Positions 7,256 through 15,093 of a stretch of 34,017 nt of DNA are shown here, in pieces (position 1 is the stretch's first letter; each line of letters begins with the position of its first letter). Position numbers and translations under genes: made by a program. The DNA is from Candidatus Dormiibacterota bacterium (GTDB lineage Bacteria > Chloroflexota > Dormibacteria > Dormibacterales > Dormibacteraceae). The notes under the pieces are model-generated. The model saw only the letters and a list, made by a program, of their open reading frames with translations, did not search any database and was not told the origin of the DNA. The stretch lies in assembly GCA_003169845.1 (NCBI GenBank), contig PNAG01000015.1, positions 1 through 34,017 of the forward strand, written 5' to 3'.

Positions 7256-8413
7256 TTGACGGCGCCAGTGGTCGGCCGGCCACCGCGCGTCGCCGTCGTC
7301 GGGTGCGGCGCGATGGGAGCCGCGACCGGTTGGAGGCTGGCGGCGCGAGGAGCCCAGGTCGTGTGCTTCGACCGCCACTCTCCGCCCCACTCTCTCGGGT
7401 CGTCGCACGGCGAGTCGAGGATCACGCGGACCGCCTACTTCGAGGGGCCGTGGTACGTGCCACTGCTGCAGGAGACCTTCCCGCTTTGGCGTGAGCTGGA
7501 AGCGGACACCGGCACGGAATTGCTGACCCTGACCGGCGCGCTCATGATCGGATCGCCATCGGCCGAAGCGGTCACCGGCGCTCTCGCCGCCGCCGCCGAT
7601 TACGGACTCGACGTGCGCCTGCTCAAGGCGGACGAGGTGCGCAGGACTTACCCCGCTCACATCGTCGGAAACCGAGATGTCGCCGTGCTCGACGCGCAGG
7701 CCGGCTTTGTCCGTCCCGAGGCGGCGGTGGACGCGATGATCGGCCGCATCGAGGCGCTCGGCGGAGAGATCCGGCGTGGCGTCGCGGTCTCCGCCGTCAA
7801 CCACCGTCCGGATGGCGTAGAGGTGGTCAGCGAAGAGGCCCGCGAAACATTCGACGCGGTCGTGATCGCCGCGGGTCCATGGATGCACGAGCTCGTCGAC
7901 TGGCTCCCGCTCACCGTGGAGCGCCAGGTGCTCGTTTGGTTCGCACTGGCGAAAAACGGAGCGAGCCCGCTGACGCCAGGCAGGTTTCCCGTTTTCATCC
8001 GGCAGGCGGATGGCATCGGCGACGTTTACGGCTTTCCGACCCTGGACGGCGCCTCGGTGAAGATCGCGCGACATCATGCTGGTGACGCCACGGATCCGCA
8101 GCACGTGCGCCGCGAGGTGAGCGACGGCGAGCTGGATCCATTGCGGCGCTACGTGAGAACGCGCTTGCGCGGCGTCACTCAGCGCGTGATCCGCACGGTC
8201 ACCTGTATGTACACCAACACACCTGACGGGCACTTCGCCATCGGCCTCCATCCCGAAGACGCCCGCGTGACGGTGATCAGCGCGTGCTCAGGACACGGTT
8301 TCAAGTTCGCTCCAGTGATCGGCGACATCGCGGCCGACCTCGCGTGCGAGGGCCATACCGCGCGCGACATCTCGCACTTTTCCCTGACGCGATTTCTAGA
8401 GCCGGAGGGCTAG
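7256..8413 (+). CDS. Sarcosine oxidase / N-methyltryptophan oxidase-like flavoprotein
   Basis: 385 aa from TTG 7256 (a GTG at 7268 is the alternative). FAD-dependent oxidase of secondary amines. The dinucleotide motif GCGAMG is at 16-21. The GSSHGESRITR segment (48-58) matches the H/R active-site region of monomeric sarcosine oxidase. Lys269 in GASVKIA corresponds to the oxygen-activating Lys. Cys317 in TCMYTNTPD is the predicted covalent FAD attachment, and CSGHGFKF lies at 344-351. Oxidation of an N-methyl amine would release formaldehyde and H2O2; the true substrate is unknown. It is coupled to a lipoyl carrier upstream. Its TAG stop shares bases with the stop of the convergent DedA gene (CTAG). 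Confidence 0.88.
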   Translation: MTAPVVGRPPRVAVVGCGAMGAATGWRLAARGAQVVCFDRHSPPHSLGSSHGESRITRTAYFEGPWYVPLLQETFPLWRELEADTGTELLTLTGALMIGSPSAEAVTGALAAAADYGLDVRLLKADEVRRTYPAHIVGNRDVAVLDAQAGFVRPEAAVDAMIGRIEALGGEIRRGVAVSAVNHRPDGVEVVSEEARETFDAVVIAAGPWMHELVDWLPLTVERQVLVWFALAKNGASPLTPGRFPVFIRQADGIGDVYGFPTLDGASVKIARHHAGDATDPQHVRREVSDGELDPLRRYVRTRLRGVTQRVIRTVTCMYTNTPDGHFAIGLHPEDARVTVISACSGHGFKFAPVIGDIAADLACEGHTARDISHFSLTRFLEPEG

Positions 8414-9042
8414 CGCTCTCCCGACTTCGTTTCTACTGCGTACTCCTCGTCCTCGCCGAGCTTCCGGCCGAACCACCAGGCCACCGCCAGCAGGATCACC
8501 ACGCCGATGGCAATCGGTATTACGAACGGGCCTAATGTGGCCGCGACCGTCTGGTAGTGCTGGCCCAGCTTCAGCCCCGCGTATGCCAGAGCGAGGTTCC
8601 ATGGGACTGCGCCCGCCAGGGTGGCGAGAGTGAACCTGACATAACCGATTTTTGAAAGCCCGGCCGGAAAGGAGATATATGTGCGCACGATCGGCAGCAG
8701 CCGGCCGACGAAAACGGCCCAGAGGCCGAAGCGATCGAAGAAACGGTTCGCCAGCCGGAGGTGGCCCCTGCTCAAACCCACCCGGCGGCCGGCGCGGCTT
8801 AGCACCACCCGCTCGCCGTAACGGCGCGTGAGGTAGAAAGCGATCAGCGAGCCGGCGAGGTTCGCGAGGCTCGCGACCAACACCACGAGAATGATGTTGA
8901 GCTTGCCCTGCGAGGCGAGAAAGCCCCCAAGCGGCACCACGATCTCACTCGAGATCGGCAGCCCGGCGCTCTCCCCGATCATCGTTACGAAGATCGCGAT
9001 GTAGCCCCACGACGCGACGAGGCTGATCAACCACTGGGTCAT
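8410..9042 (-). CDS. DedA family membrane protein
   Basis: 210 aa from ATG 9042, with AGGAG upstream; longer frames extend into the preceding gene. Multi-pass inner-membrane protein (about five helices and a re-entrant loop). Family motifs visible: GESAGLPISSEIVVPLGGFLA near residues 26-46, a basic YLTRRYGERVV stretch and FVGRLLPIVRTYISFPAG, the conserved F..GR..P..R....AG pattern. DedA proteins are linked to membrane homeostasis and undecaprenyl-phosphate or lipid flipping; the exact substrate here is unknown. The start overlaps the preceding gene's stop (ATGA), and its stop overlaps that of the convergent oxidase gene. Confidence 0.92.
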   Translation of the reverse strand: MTQWLISLVASWGYIAIFVTMIGESAGLPISSEIVVPLGGFLASQGKLNIILVVLVASLANLAGSLIAFYLTRRYGERVVLSRAGRRVGLSRGHLRLANRFFDRFGLWAVFVGRLLPIVRTYISFPAGLSKIGYVRFTLATLAGAVPWNLALAYAGLKLGQHYQTVAATLGPFVIPIAIGVVILLAVAWWFGRKLGEDEEYAVETKSGER

Positions 9043-9464
9043 GTAGCACTCCTGGAGGTCTGCTCGGCTCGAAAGGGAAGCGTGCGGACCTGCTGGTCGT
9101 CGACAAGGATCTCGAAGTTGTAGAAGCCAGGTTGCGCGATGCCGACCCCGCTGAGGTTGATGACGATGTGCGCCGCCAGGTCCCATCCGTGCGGGTGGTC
9201 GGCGGGAACCTGCCGGGCTGGAATTGTAAGGACGATTGGTTGCGCGAGCACCGCCCCGCCATCCTCATCGCTGCAGTGCACCTCGATCGTGTGCGGACGT
9301 TCGGATTCCAGGCGCGTGGTCAGCAGCCGGAGCACCATCGCCCCGCCGAACGGCGCCGGGTACTGGTCGCGCCAGAGTGTGTCAATGCCGGCGCCGAGGA
9401 TGTACACGAGACCGTTGGGCGGTCCTTCGGCGGCGCTGGCGAGCAGCGCCCAATCAAGCCTCAT
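9039..9464 (-). CDS. DUF6941-like protein coupled to DedA
   Basis: 141 aa from ATG 9464. Predicted soluble, mostly beta. The opening (RLDWALLASAAE..NGLVYILGAGIDTLWRDQYPAPF) and the later SERPHTIEVHCSDEDG segment resemble, from memory, small proteins annotated as DUF6941; no function is established for them. No signal peptide, transmembrane helix or catalytic motif is evident. The TGA stop overlaps the DedA start codon, so it is likely translated in a fixed ratio with the membrane protein, but a physical interaction is only inferred. Confidence 0.7.
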   Translation of the reverse strand: MRLDWALLASAAEGPPNGLVYILGAGIDTLWRDQYPAPFGGAMVLRLLTTRLESERPHTIEVHCSDEDGGAVLAQPIVLTIPARQVPADHPHGWDLAAHIVINLSGVGIAQPGFYNFEILVDDQQVRTLPFRAEQTSRSAT

Positions 9465-9601
9465 TCAGGTCGATTATCGGGTGCCGGCCGCTCCCGATGA
9501 CTCGTGGGGCATCTTCGCGATCTCGATGGGGACGAGGAGATCTTCGGTTCATGCAGTCGTTGCAAGCTCGGCTTTGCTTCGGCTCGGGGTGTGTCGAGTG
9601 G

Positions 9602-10798
9602 TTAGACCAAACCTTCAAATATGCCGCTGACGCCCAGGTCGCGAATCTTGACCAGGCCGCCTGCCTGATACAGGGAAACCTGGCCGGTCGGGTAGTTCGA
9701 TTCAACCACTGTGCCGGCGTCCAGCCAACCCAGCGCAGTGAGAGGCGGCTCACCGCCGTTGCTCTGGCGTGCCGCCGACGCCACGCTCGTGCTTGTGACC
9801 ACCACGTTTTGGACCGCTATAGAGTTGCCATCGGGAGAAAGCCATAGTCCGTAGTAGTAGTTGTCTGAAGGAAGGCTGGCCTGCCAAAGGCTTGCGCCGC
9901 TTGAAGTTCGCACGGTGACGTTCGTCGAGTCACCGTCACAGATCACCGTCCCGTCGGGAAGCTCATCCACGACGGTGCAGCCCGGGCCGCCAAGCGTATC
10001 GAGGTGCGTTCCGTCTGCAGCGAGGTGAATGAGCGGGCCACCGAAAATGTGGCCTGACGCAGGGGCCTGCTGAGCTCCGATTTGGGTGTTCAGTGTTGCC
10101 ACAGGGCCGTGCTCGTCCCACCCCACGATTTGGGTCGGCGCCGGATAGACCGTTCCGAAGTCGCGTTGAAGAGTGGTCGTAGTGCTGCCGCCGGCGTCGG
10201 CGGTTTCCAGCTTGAGCGTCCAGTGACCCCCGTCCTGGAACAGGGGGTCGCCCAAACTCTTCGGTGGTGGATTGTGGAGCGGCGGCGTGCTGAGAACGGT
10301 CGCGATGAGATGGGCGCCGTCCGGGCTCACGGCATAGCTCAATTCTTGCTGCGCGTTGGTCAGGGGGAAGGTCGCAACGATCGAGGTAGACCCGTCCGCC
10401 TTGAGCTTGTGCACAGTACCGGTGCTGTCGGCGTAGAAGACCGCGCCACCGACCGTCCGCACCGGGGACTGGAGCAGTGGCGCCGCGTTGCCAATCTCCG
10501 GTGCCGGCGGTGGCGCGAACGATGCCTCGGCGTGCACTCGCCCGTTCGCGTCGACGATCTTGACGGTTGCGTGACCGGGCGTCGGGTTGGAATTGACGAG
10601 CTGCAGGCCCGGAAGGCCCGTGGCGATGGCGATCAGGGTTGTCCCGAGGGCCGCGGGAGACGGCTGCCCGGAGGCGCCAGTCGCTGGCGATGCCCTACCG
10701 CTCGGTTGACTGGGGGACCCACATGCTGCGAGACCGACAAAGGCAGCAACGGCCAGCGTTCGCAAGCGCATTTGTTGAAATAACGAGGTTCGCGCCAC
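9602..10798 (-). CDS. Secreted lipoprotein, predicted beta-propeller-like
   Basis: 398 aa from GTG 10798, or 389 aa from ATG 10771; neither has a clear Shine-Dalgarno, and the shorter form gives the cleaner signal peptide. The lipobox LAAC ends at about residue 26. A Ser/Pro/Gly spacer follows, then an extracytoplasmic domain with repeated beta-blade-like stretches (SYAVSPDGAHLIA, GLWLSPDGNSIAV, IVGWDEHGPVA) of the kind seen in WD40/TolB-like propellers. No enzyme motif is visible. It is probably a surface-anchored binding or structural protein; no partner is evident among its neighbours. Confidence 0.78.
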   Translation of the reverse strand: MARTSLFQQMRLRTLAVAAFVGLAACGSPSQPSGRASPATGASGQPSPAALGTTLIAIATGLPGLQLVNSNPTPGHATVKIVDANGRVHAEASFAPPPAPEIGNAAPLLQSPVRTVGGAVFYADSTGTVHKLKADGSTSIVATFPLTNAQQELSYAVSPDGAHLIATVLSTPPLHNPPPKSLGDPLFQDGGHWTLKLETADAGGSTTTTLQRDFGTVYPAPTQIVGWDEHGPVATLNTQIGAQQAPASGHIFGGPLIHLAADGTHLDTLGGPGCTVVDELPDGTVICDGDSTNVTVRTSSGASLWQASLPSDNYYYGLWLSPDGNSIAVQNVVVTSTSVASAARQSNGGEPPLTALGWLDAGTVVESNYPTGQVSLYQAGGLVKIRDLGVSGIFEGLV

Positions 10799-10829
10799 GC
10801 AAGTTACCGAATCGCGATGAATCGGGGAT

Positions 10830-10906
10830 TGGTGGGCCCGGTTGGGGTCGAACCAACGACCAGCCGATTATGAGTCGGCCGCTCTGACCAGCTGAGCTAC
10901 GGGCCC
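10830..10906 (-). tRNA. tRNA with CAT anticodon, probably tRNA-Ile2 (lysidine type)
   Basis: Complete cloverleaf of 77 nt with encoded CCA. The acceptor stem GGGCCCG/CGGGCCC pairs fully, the D-arm is GCTC/GAGC, the anticodon stem GCCGA/TCGGC closes the loop CTCATAA (anticodon CAT at 10870-10872), and the T-arm is GTTGG-TTCGACC-CCAAC. The GACTCATAATCG core plus TGGTCG.TGGTTCGA on the 3' side resembles the minor isoleucine tRNA whose C34 is modified to lysidine by TilS to read AUA. Elongator tRNA-Met is the alternative; it is not an initiator, since position 1-72 is paired. A TAGACT hexamer ten bases upstream (10916-10921) may be its -10 box. Confidence 0.93.
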
Positions 10907-10943
10907 TCCGGGTGGAGTCTATCCGCGGCACAATCGAGGCGTC

Positions 10944-10959
10944 CGCGCACTCGTGCGCG
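10944..10959. promoter_or_regulatory. 16-bp inverted repeat between tRNA and doxX-like gene
   Basis: CGCGCAC (10944-10950), two-base spacer TC, GTGCGCG (10953-10959): a perfect dyad in the divergent intergenic region. It sits 69 bp before the DoxX ATG and 37 bp before the tRNA 5' end. The short spacer suits a dimeric repressor site better than an RNA hairpin. The cognate regulator is unknown. Confidence 0.4.
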
Positions 10960-11028
10960 TTCATGTTTCAAGTTCGCGCCGGCGTGGGTAACGGAATGTC
11001 AGACCTGTAGGGGAGGTAGCTACGAACG

Positions 11029-11544
11029 ATGATGACCGCACTTGGACTCTTGATTCTTCGACTTGGCATCGGCCTGATCATCGCCGCCCATGGCGCCCAG
11101 AAGCTCTTCGGTGTGTGGGGCGGCCCTGGAATGACCAAGTGGGCCCAATCGGTCCAGAGGCTTCGCATCCGGCCGGCTCAACCGTGGGCCTGGGTCGCGG
11201 CGCTCTCTGAGTTCGGCGGCGGTCTCCTGCTCGCGCTTGGCCTGCTTTCGCCTCTCGGCAGCCTGGCGATCACAGGCGCGATGCTCGTGGCGATCGCGAC
11301 CGTCCATTTGAGCAAGGGCTTCTGGGCCGGAAAAGGCGGATTTGAGTTCAACCTCTCCCTCATCGTCGGCGCGGCGGCCCTCGCGTTCACAGGACCCGGT
11401 CAGTACTCGCTGGACGGCGCGATGGGCGTCCACCTGCCTGAACCTCTGACGCTGATCGTCGGCACGATCGCGCTCATCGTGGGCGTGAGCGCGACGCTGC
11501 TTTTGCGCAGCCCCCAGCCCGACACCCAGACCCAGACGGCATAG
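11029..11544 (+). CDS. DoxX family membrane protein
   Basis: 171 aa, ATG 11029 (a second ATG follows at 11032), with GGGGAGG about ten bases upstream. Four predicted membrane helices, with the family opening LLILRLGIGLIIAAHGAQKLFG and a GGLLLALGLLSPLGSLAITGAML second/third helix region. The C-terminus is a short polar Gln/Thr tail. DoxX-like proteins are small inner-membrane proteins linked to thiosulfate:quinone oxidoreductase subunits and, in actinobacteria, to oxidative-stress complexes; the role here is undetermined. It is monocistronic. Confidence 0.9.
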   Translation: MMTALGLLILRLGIGLIIAAHGAQKLFGVWGGPGMTKWAQSVQRLRIRPAQPWAWVAALSEFGGGLLLALGLLSPLGSLAITGAMLVAIATVHLSKGFWAGKGGFEFNLSLIVGAAALAFTGPGQYSLDGAMGVHLPEPLTLIVGTIALIVGVSATLLLRSPQPDTQTQTA

Positions 11545-11585
11545 GAGTCAGGCCCGAGACGGCATGCACGGCCGGCGAGTGCTCC

Positions 11586-11870
11586 TTAGAGCTCGATTGT
11601 CTCCACCGTGTCGACGATCCGAGCTTGGGGGTTCCTCATTACGTTCCGGCCTTCGCCGTTCCATACTCCGCGCATCTTGCTCAGGAGCCCTTCGGCATCT
11701 TCGAGACTGTCGAACTCCAGGTCGATCATCACGTAGTTCGGATCGTCGACCGACCGCAAAACCTGATACCGGCGAACGCCGGAGCCCTTGCGGTCGACGG
11801 GATCGCTGTCGAAGGCCCGCTTCCAACCGGTGAAGTCAGGAACGGCATGTTCGATTCGCAGAGTTGGCAT
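11586..11870 (-). CDS. Small dimeric alpha/beta-barrel (ABM/cyclase-like) protein
   Basis: 94 aa from ATG 11870, with AGGAGG eight bases upstream. The pattern MPTLRIEHAVPDFTGWKRAFDSD, a middle strand YQVLRSVDDPNYVMIDLEF and a helix SLEDAEGLLSKM fits the dimeric ferredoxin-like fold of antibiotic-biosynthesis-monooxygenase and polyketide-cyclase-like small proteins. No cofactor motif is seen, as is usual for that fold. It lies 34 bp downstream of the VOC gene and could be part of the same message, though it has its own strong ribosome site. Confidence 0.65.
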   Translation of the reverse strand: MPTLRIEHAVPDFTGWKRAFDSDPVDRKGSGVRRYQVLRSVDDPNYVMIDLEFDSLEDAEGLLSKMRGVWNGEGRNVMRNPQARIVDTVETIEL

Positions 11871-11904
11871 TTATGCCCTCCTCACTCACGACTGAGCTGC
11901 ACTA

Positions 11905-12306
11905 CTAACCAGGAGAAATAACTTCGACCTCGTTCCCCTCAGGGTCGTCGACGTAGAAGGTCCGCGCGCCTTTCAGCACGGGATGCACTCCGGTGCGCAC
12001 CTCGACGCCCTCGGCCATGAAGTGGAGCTGCAAGTCGTCGTACGCCTTGGCCTCCACCCTGAAGGCCATGTGGTGCAGGACTCGCTTCGCCTTCTCTCGG
12101 GGAAACTCGGCCGATCGCTCTGGATGAGGTACGAGCACGATCATCTCGGGCACCCCGGAGCCGCCCTGACCGGCGCGAAGGAACTTGTTCGGCAACTCGG
12201 GGGGCGATATAGGCTCGAGGCCGAACCCGCCACAGTAGAAACGCAGCGCCGCGTCCATGTCGTGCACCCACAGGACGATCTCCGCCAGGCCCTCTACGCG
12301 ATTCAT
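11905..12306 (-). CDS. VOC (glyoxalase/bleomycin-resistance fold) protein
   Basis: 133 aa from ATG 12306, overlapping the stop of the UROD-like gene (ATGA). Two beta-alpha-beta-beta-beta modules are visible: residues 6-60 (AEIVLWVHDMDAALRFY) and about 78-131 (HHMAFRVEAKAYDDL ... ARTFYVDDPEGNEVEVISP). A His in LHHMAF and a Glu in NEVEVI occupy normal metal-ligand positions. The first strand has Glu9 where His is more common. Family members include glyoxalase I, dioxygenases, methylmalonyl-CoA epimerase and antibiotic-binding proteins; the substrate cannot be assigned. Coupling to the UROD-superfamily gene suggests a shared pathway. Confidence 0.87.
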   Translation of the reverse strand: MNRVEGLAEIVLWVHDMDAALRFYCGGFGLEPISPPELPNKFLRAGQGGSGVPEMIVLVPHPERSAEFPREKAKRVLHHMAFRVEAKAYDDLQLHFMAEGVEVRTGVHPVLKGARTFYVDDPEGNEVEVISPG

Positions 12307-13289
12307 GCCGCGAGCGCCGACACCATCGCCGCCAGGTTGATGTCTTTCGCGCGCGTCGGCACCGAGCAGCCCGGCGCCAGGAGCAATCCGCGACCGCCCG
12401 TCTCGGCCACCGCCCGCCGCGCCTCGGCCTCCACCTCCGGCGGGGGCCCGTACAGAAGGCTCGCGCGCTGCCCCAGCCCGCCCATCACCGCCCGGCCGAT
12501 CAGCTTCCTGCCCTCAGCCAGCGACGGGTTGCCCTGGTTGTGGATCGACCAGCTGACGACCTGCGCCGGCATGTCGCGCGCCAGGCCGAAGTTCAGGTTC
12601 GAGCCGCAGAGGTGGACGACGTTGAACCACGCCTCGCTGGGCAGCTGCCGCAGCACGCTCACGTCGTAGGGCAGAACCAGGTCGCGGTAGACGTCTTCGG
12701 GCATCACGCCTCGACCGGCGTAGCCCGAGATCGCATAGAAGATTCCCGCGGCCCCCGCCTCGACCGAGCTGCGGCTGAAATCGACCAGCGCCTCTGCAAT
12801 CTTTTCGAGCGCCGGCCGGACGAGCTCCGGGTGTTTGCGAAGCTCGCGTACCACACGCGCTTGCGACTTACCGACCAGGTAACCGCCGACTGTGATCGGG
12901 CTGAACACGGTCTGGATCACCGGGACGTCTGGACCGAGCTCTCGAGCCACGATCCCGATCGACTCCACCTGGTCGTCTAGAGCCTTGGGGTTGACCAGCT
13001 GCACCTCGCGCCAGGATTCGAGATCCGGGACGGCGGCGCTGACCAGCACAGGCCCTTTCAATCGATGGCCGGCCGGCTTGTACACGGAACCGAACGCTTC
13101 GGCAAAGCTGCTCGCGCGTGGCTGGAACTTCACGAAATCCCAGCCAAACTGCCGCGCTCTTTCGACGGTGATCGACGCGAGCGCCTCCGGCGACCATTCC
13201 TCTCGATAGGTGTGTCCCCACGCGCCCACGGGCGGCCGGTCGGCCACACCCATCGCAATCGCAGCCAGCACCCTCGCCTTTCCGTTCAC
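12303..13289 (-). CDS. Uroporphyrinogen decarboxylase-superfamily protein, methyltransferase-like
   Basis: 328 aa from GTG 13289. TIM-barrel of the UROD/MtaA superfamily. It lacks the RQAGRY-type N-terminal signature of true HemE; the equivalent region reads GAWGHTYREEW. It has a HxC motif (H226-L-C228-G) and a late Cys (C308 in APGCSVPT), spaced like the Zn-binding H-x-C...C triad of corrinoid/coenzyme M methyltransferases such as MtaA and CmuA. That points to a Zn-dependent methyl-transfer enzyme rather than heme synthesis. No corrinoid protein gene is nearby, so the partner is unknown. It is translationally coupled to a VOC protein and divergent, with 23 bp between starts, from the 112-aa unknown gene. 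Confidence 0.85.
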   Translation of the reverse strand: MNGKARVLAAIAMGVADRPPVGAWGHTYREEWSPEALASITVERARQFGWDFVKFQPRASSFAEAFGSVYKPAGHRLKGPVLVSAAVPDLESWREVQLVNPKALDDQVESIGIVARELGPDVPVIQTVFSPITVGGYLVGKSQARVVRELRKHPELVRPALEKIAEALVDFSRSSVEAGAAGIFYAISGYAGRGVMPEDVYRDLVLPYDVSVLRQLPSEAWFNVVHLCGSNLNFGLARDMPAQVVSWSIHNQGNPSLAEGRKLIGRAVMGGLGQRASLLYGPPPEVEAEARRAVAETGGRGLLLAPGCSVPTRAKDINLAAMVSALAA

Positions 13290-13312
13290 CGTTCGAGTTT
13301 AAGCTGGACTCG

Positions 13313-13651
13313 GTGGACGACATCGGCGCAACGGCGGAGAGGCTCCGGGCGGCGGCCGAAGCGAAGCCCATGCGCTTGCCGGTGAACCGTCGCGTCGACG
13401 AAACACATCACGCCGTTACACCCGACGGCCTTTCGGTCTGGTACACGATCCAGGTCTCCCCGCACAGCCGCATCCAGGAGGCGATCTTCGAGCGCGCGGA
13501 CCGCATGCCGTCCGACGAGGAATGCAAGCGATGGCTCGAGCTCCTCATCGTCGGCACGCAGGCGGCCGAGGCCCCCGGCATGCCCGGCTCGACGACTCGA
13601 CGATTCGAAGCGTTCGAGCGCAGCCCTGAGCGTGAGGCACCGCTCGCCTGA
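13313..13651 (+). CDS. Hypothetical 112-aa protein coupled to glcD
   Basis: Begins at GTG 13313 and ends in TGATG, where the stop shares its A with the glcD start, so the two are translationally coupled. The product is soluble and polar: a helical Ala/Glu/Arg N-terminus, a central stretch SVWYTIQVSPHSRIQEAIFERADRM, and a helical DEECKRWLELLIVGTQ segment. There is no signal peptide or membrane helix, and I do not recognise the family. The start is only 23 bp from the divergent UROD-like GTG, so any promoter must lie inside one of the coding regions or the messages are leaderless. Confidence 0.7.
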   Translation: MDDIGATAERLRAAAEAKPMRLPVNRRVDETHHAVTPDGLSVWYTIQVSPHSRIQEAIFERADRMPSDEECKRWLELLIVGTQAAEAPGMPGSTTRRFEAFERSPEREAPLA

Positions 13652-15093
13652 TGGCGCTGGCACCTGCGGTTGTGGAAGAGCTCCGGCGAATCGTCGGCCT
13701 CGAATCCGTGATCGACTCGGCCAACGACCTGCGCATCTTCGAGCGCGACGCTTCGATCGAGGGCGCCCTACCCGACGCGGTCGTGCTGGCCGCCACTACA
13801 GAAGAGGTCGCTCGCGTGATCAAGGTGGCGGCGAAGCACCACATCCCCGTCGTACCACGCGGCGCCGGCACCGGTCTTTCCGGTGGCGCCGTGACGATTC
13901 GCGGCGGCATCGCGCTGCAGGTCACGCGCATGCGACGCATCCTCGAGATCGACACGGTCGCGCAGACTGCGCTGGTCGAGCCCGGCGTGGTCAACCAGGA
14001 GCTGTCGCTGGTGGCCGCATCGCACGGTCTCTTCTACGCCCCCGATCCCTCCAGCCAGAAGGCCTGCACCATCGGCGGCAATGCCGCTGAAAACTCCGGC
14101 GGACCTCACTGCCTCTACTACGGCGTGACGACCAACCACGTGCTCGGCATGGAGGTGGTCTTCGCGGACGGCAGCGTCCACTGGGTGAGCGGCGACGCGC
14201 CCGACCGGATCGGCCTCGACCTGTGCGGCGTGCTCGTCGGCTCGGAGGGCACGCTGTGCGCGATCACAAAGATCAAGGTCCGCCTGCTGCGCATCCCGCC
14301 GAGCGTCGCCACGTTGCTCGCTGCATTTCCCACCATCGAGACGGCGAGCCACGCCGTGTCGGCGGTCATCGCCCGCGGAATCGTGCCCGCGGCGCTCGAG
14401 ATGATGGACCGCGTGACCGTGGGCGCCGTCGAGGCTCACTACCACGCGGGCTATCCGACCGACGCGGGCGCGGTCCTGCTCGTCGAGGTCGACGGCATCG
14501 CCGAGTCGACCCGCGAGCTGATGGGCGCGATCCGCGAGGTGCTCGAGGAAAACGAGGGCTACGCCCTGCGCGAGGCACAGACGCCTGCGGAGCGAGATCT
14601 CCTCTGGGCCGGCCGGAAAGGCGCGATCGGCGCGCTCGGCAGAATCAAGCCGAACTACTACCTGCACGACGGCGTCGTCCCGCGTTCGCGCCTGCCCCAG
14701 GTCCTCTCCGCCGTCGGAGAGATCGGCAAGCACTACAAGCTCCCGGTCGCCAATGTTTTCCATGCGGGCGACGGCAACCTGCATCCCAACATCCTTTTCG
14801 ACCTGCGCGACCGCGAGGTGCTTCACCAGGTGGAAAGCGCCGGAGAGGAGATGCTTCGCGCCGTGATCGAACTTGGCGGCGCGCTGTCCGGCGAGCACGG
14901 CATCGGGCTGGAGAAGAGCGCGTTCATGCCATGGGTCTTCAGCCCCGACGACCTCGACGCGATGCAGCGGGTCAAGCGAGTTCTGGACGTCGACGGAATC
15001 CTCAACCCGGGCAAGATCTTTCCCGACCCAACTCGCAAGCACGTGCACCTCGCGGGACGCAGCGGGCTGGCGATCGAGGCCAAATGGTGGTGA
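13651..15093 (+). CDS. glcD: Glycolate oxidase subunit GlcD-like FAD oxidase
   Basis: 480 aa from ATG 13651. FAD-linked 2-hydroxyacid dehydrogenase of the vanillyl-alcohol-oxidase fold, expected to oxidise glycolate (or D-lactate) to the oxoacid. The FAD-binding PP-loop VVPRGAGTGLSGGA lies at about 66-79, with CTIGGNAAENSGG further on. C-terminal active-site/metal motifs HAGDGNLHPN and GGALSGEHGIGLEK are intact. It is the first of three overlapping genes matching glcD-glcE-glcF. D-lactate or 2-hydroxyglutarate dehydrogenases share the fold, but the three-gene order favours glycolate oxidase. Confidence 0.92.
   Translation: MALAPAVVEELRRIVGLESVIDSANDLRIFERDASIEGALPDAVVLAATTEEVARVIKVAAKHHIPVVPRGAGTGLSGGAVTIRGGIALQVTRMRRILEIDTVAQTALVEPGVVNQELSLVAASHGLFYAPDPSSQKACTIGGNAAENSGGPHCLYYGVTTNHVLGMEVVFADGSVHWVSGDAPDRIGLDLCGVLVGSEGTLCAITKIKVRLLRIPPSVATLLAAFPTIETASHAVSAVIARGIVPAALEMMDRVTVGAVEAHYHAGYPTDAGAVLLVEVDGIAESTRELMGAIREVLEENEGYALREAQTPAERDLLWAGRKGAIGALGRIKPNYYLHDGVVPRSRLPQVLSAVGEIGKHYKLPVANVFHAGDGNLHPNILFDLRDREVLHQVESAGEEMLRAVIELGGALSGEHGIGLEKSAFMPWVFSPDDLDAMQRVKRVLDVDGILNPGKIFPDPTRKHVHLAGRSGLAIEAKWW

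Noticed and set aside
5749..7425. 558-aa minus-strand frame across ABC-F and the lipoyl gene
   Set aside because: Overlaps two well-supported plus-strand genes; no family motif.
6872..8251. 459-aa minus-strand frame opposite the flavin oxidase
   Set aside because: Shadow of the oxidase, whose FAD, Lys and Cys residues are all present on the plus strand.
10830..10906. Initiator tRNA-fMet
   Set aside because: The acceptor stem is fully paired at 1-72 and the anticodon stem lacks the three G-C pairs of initiators; the body looks like minor tRNA-Ile2 or elongator Met.
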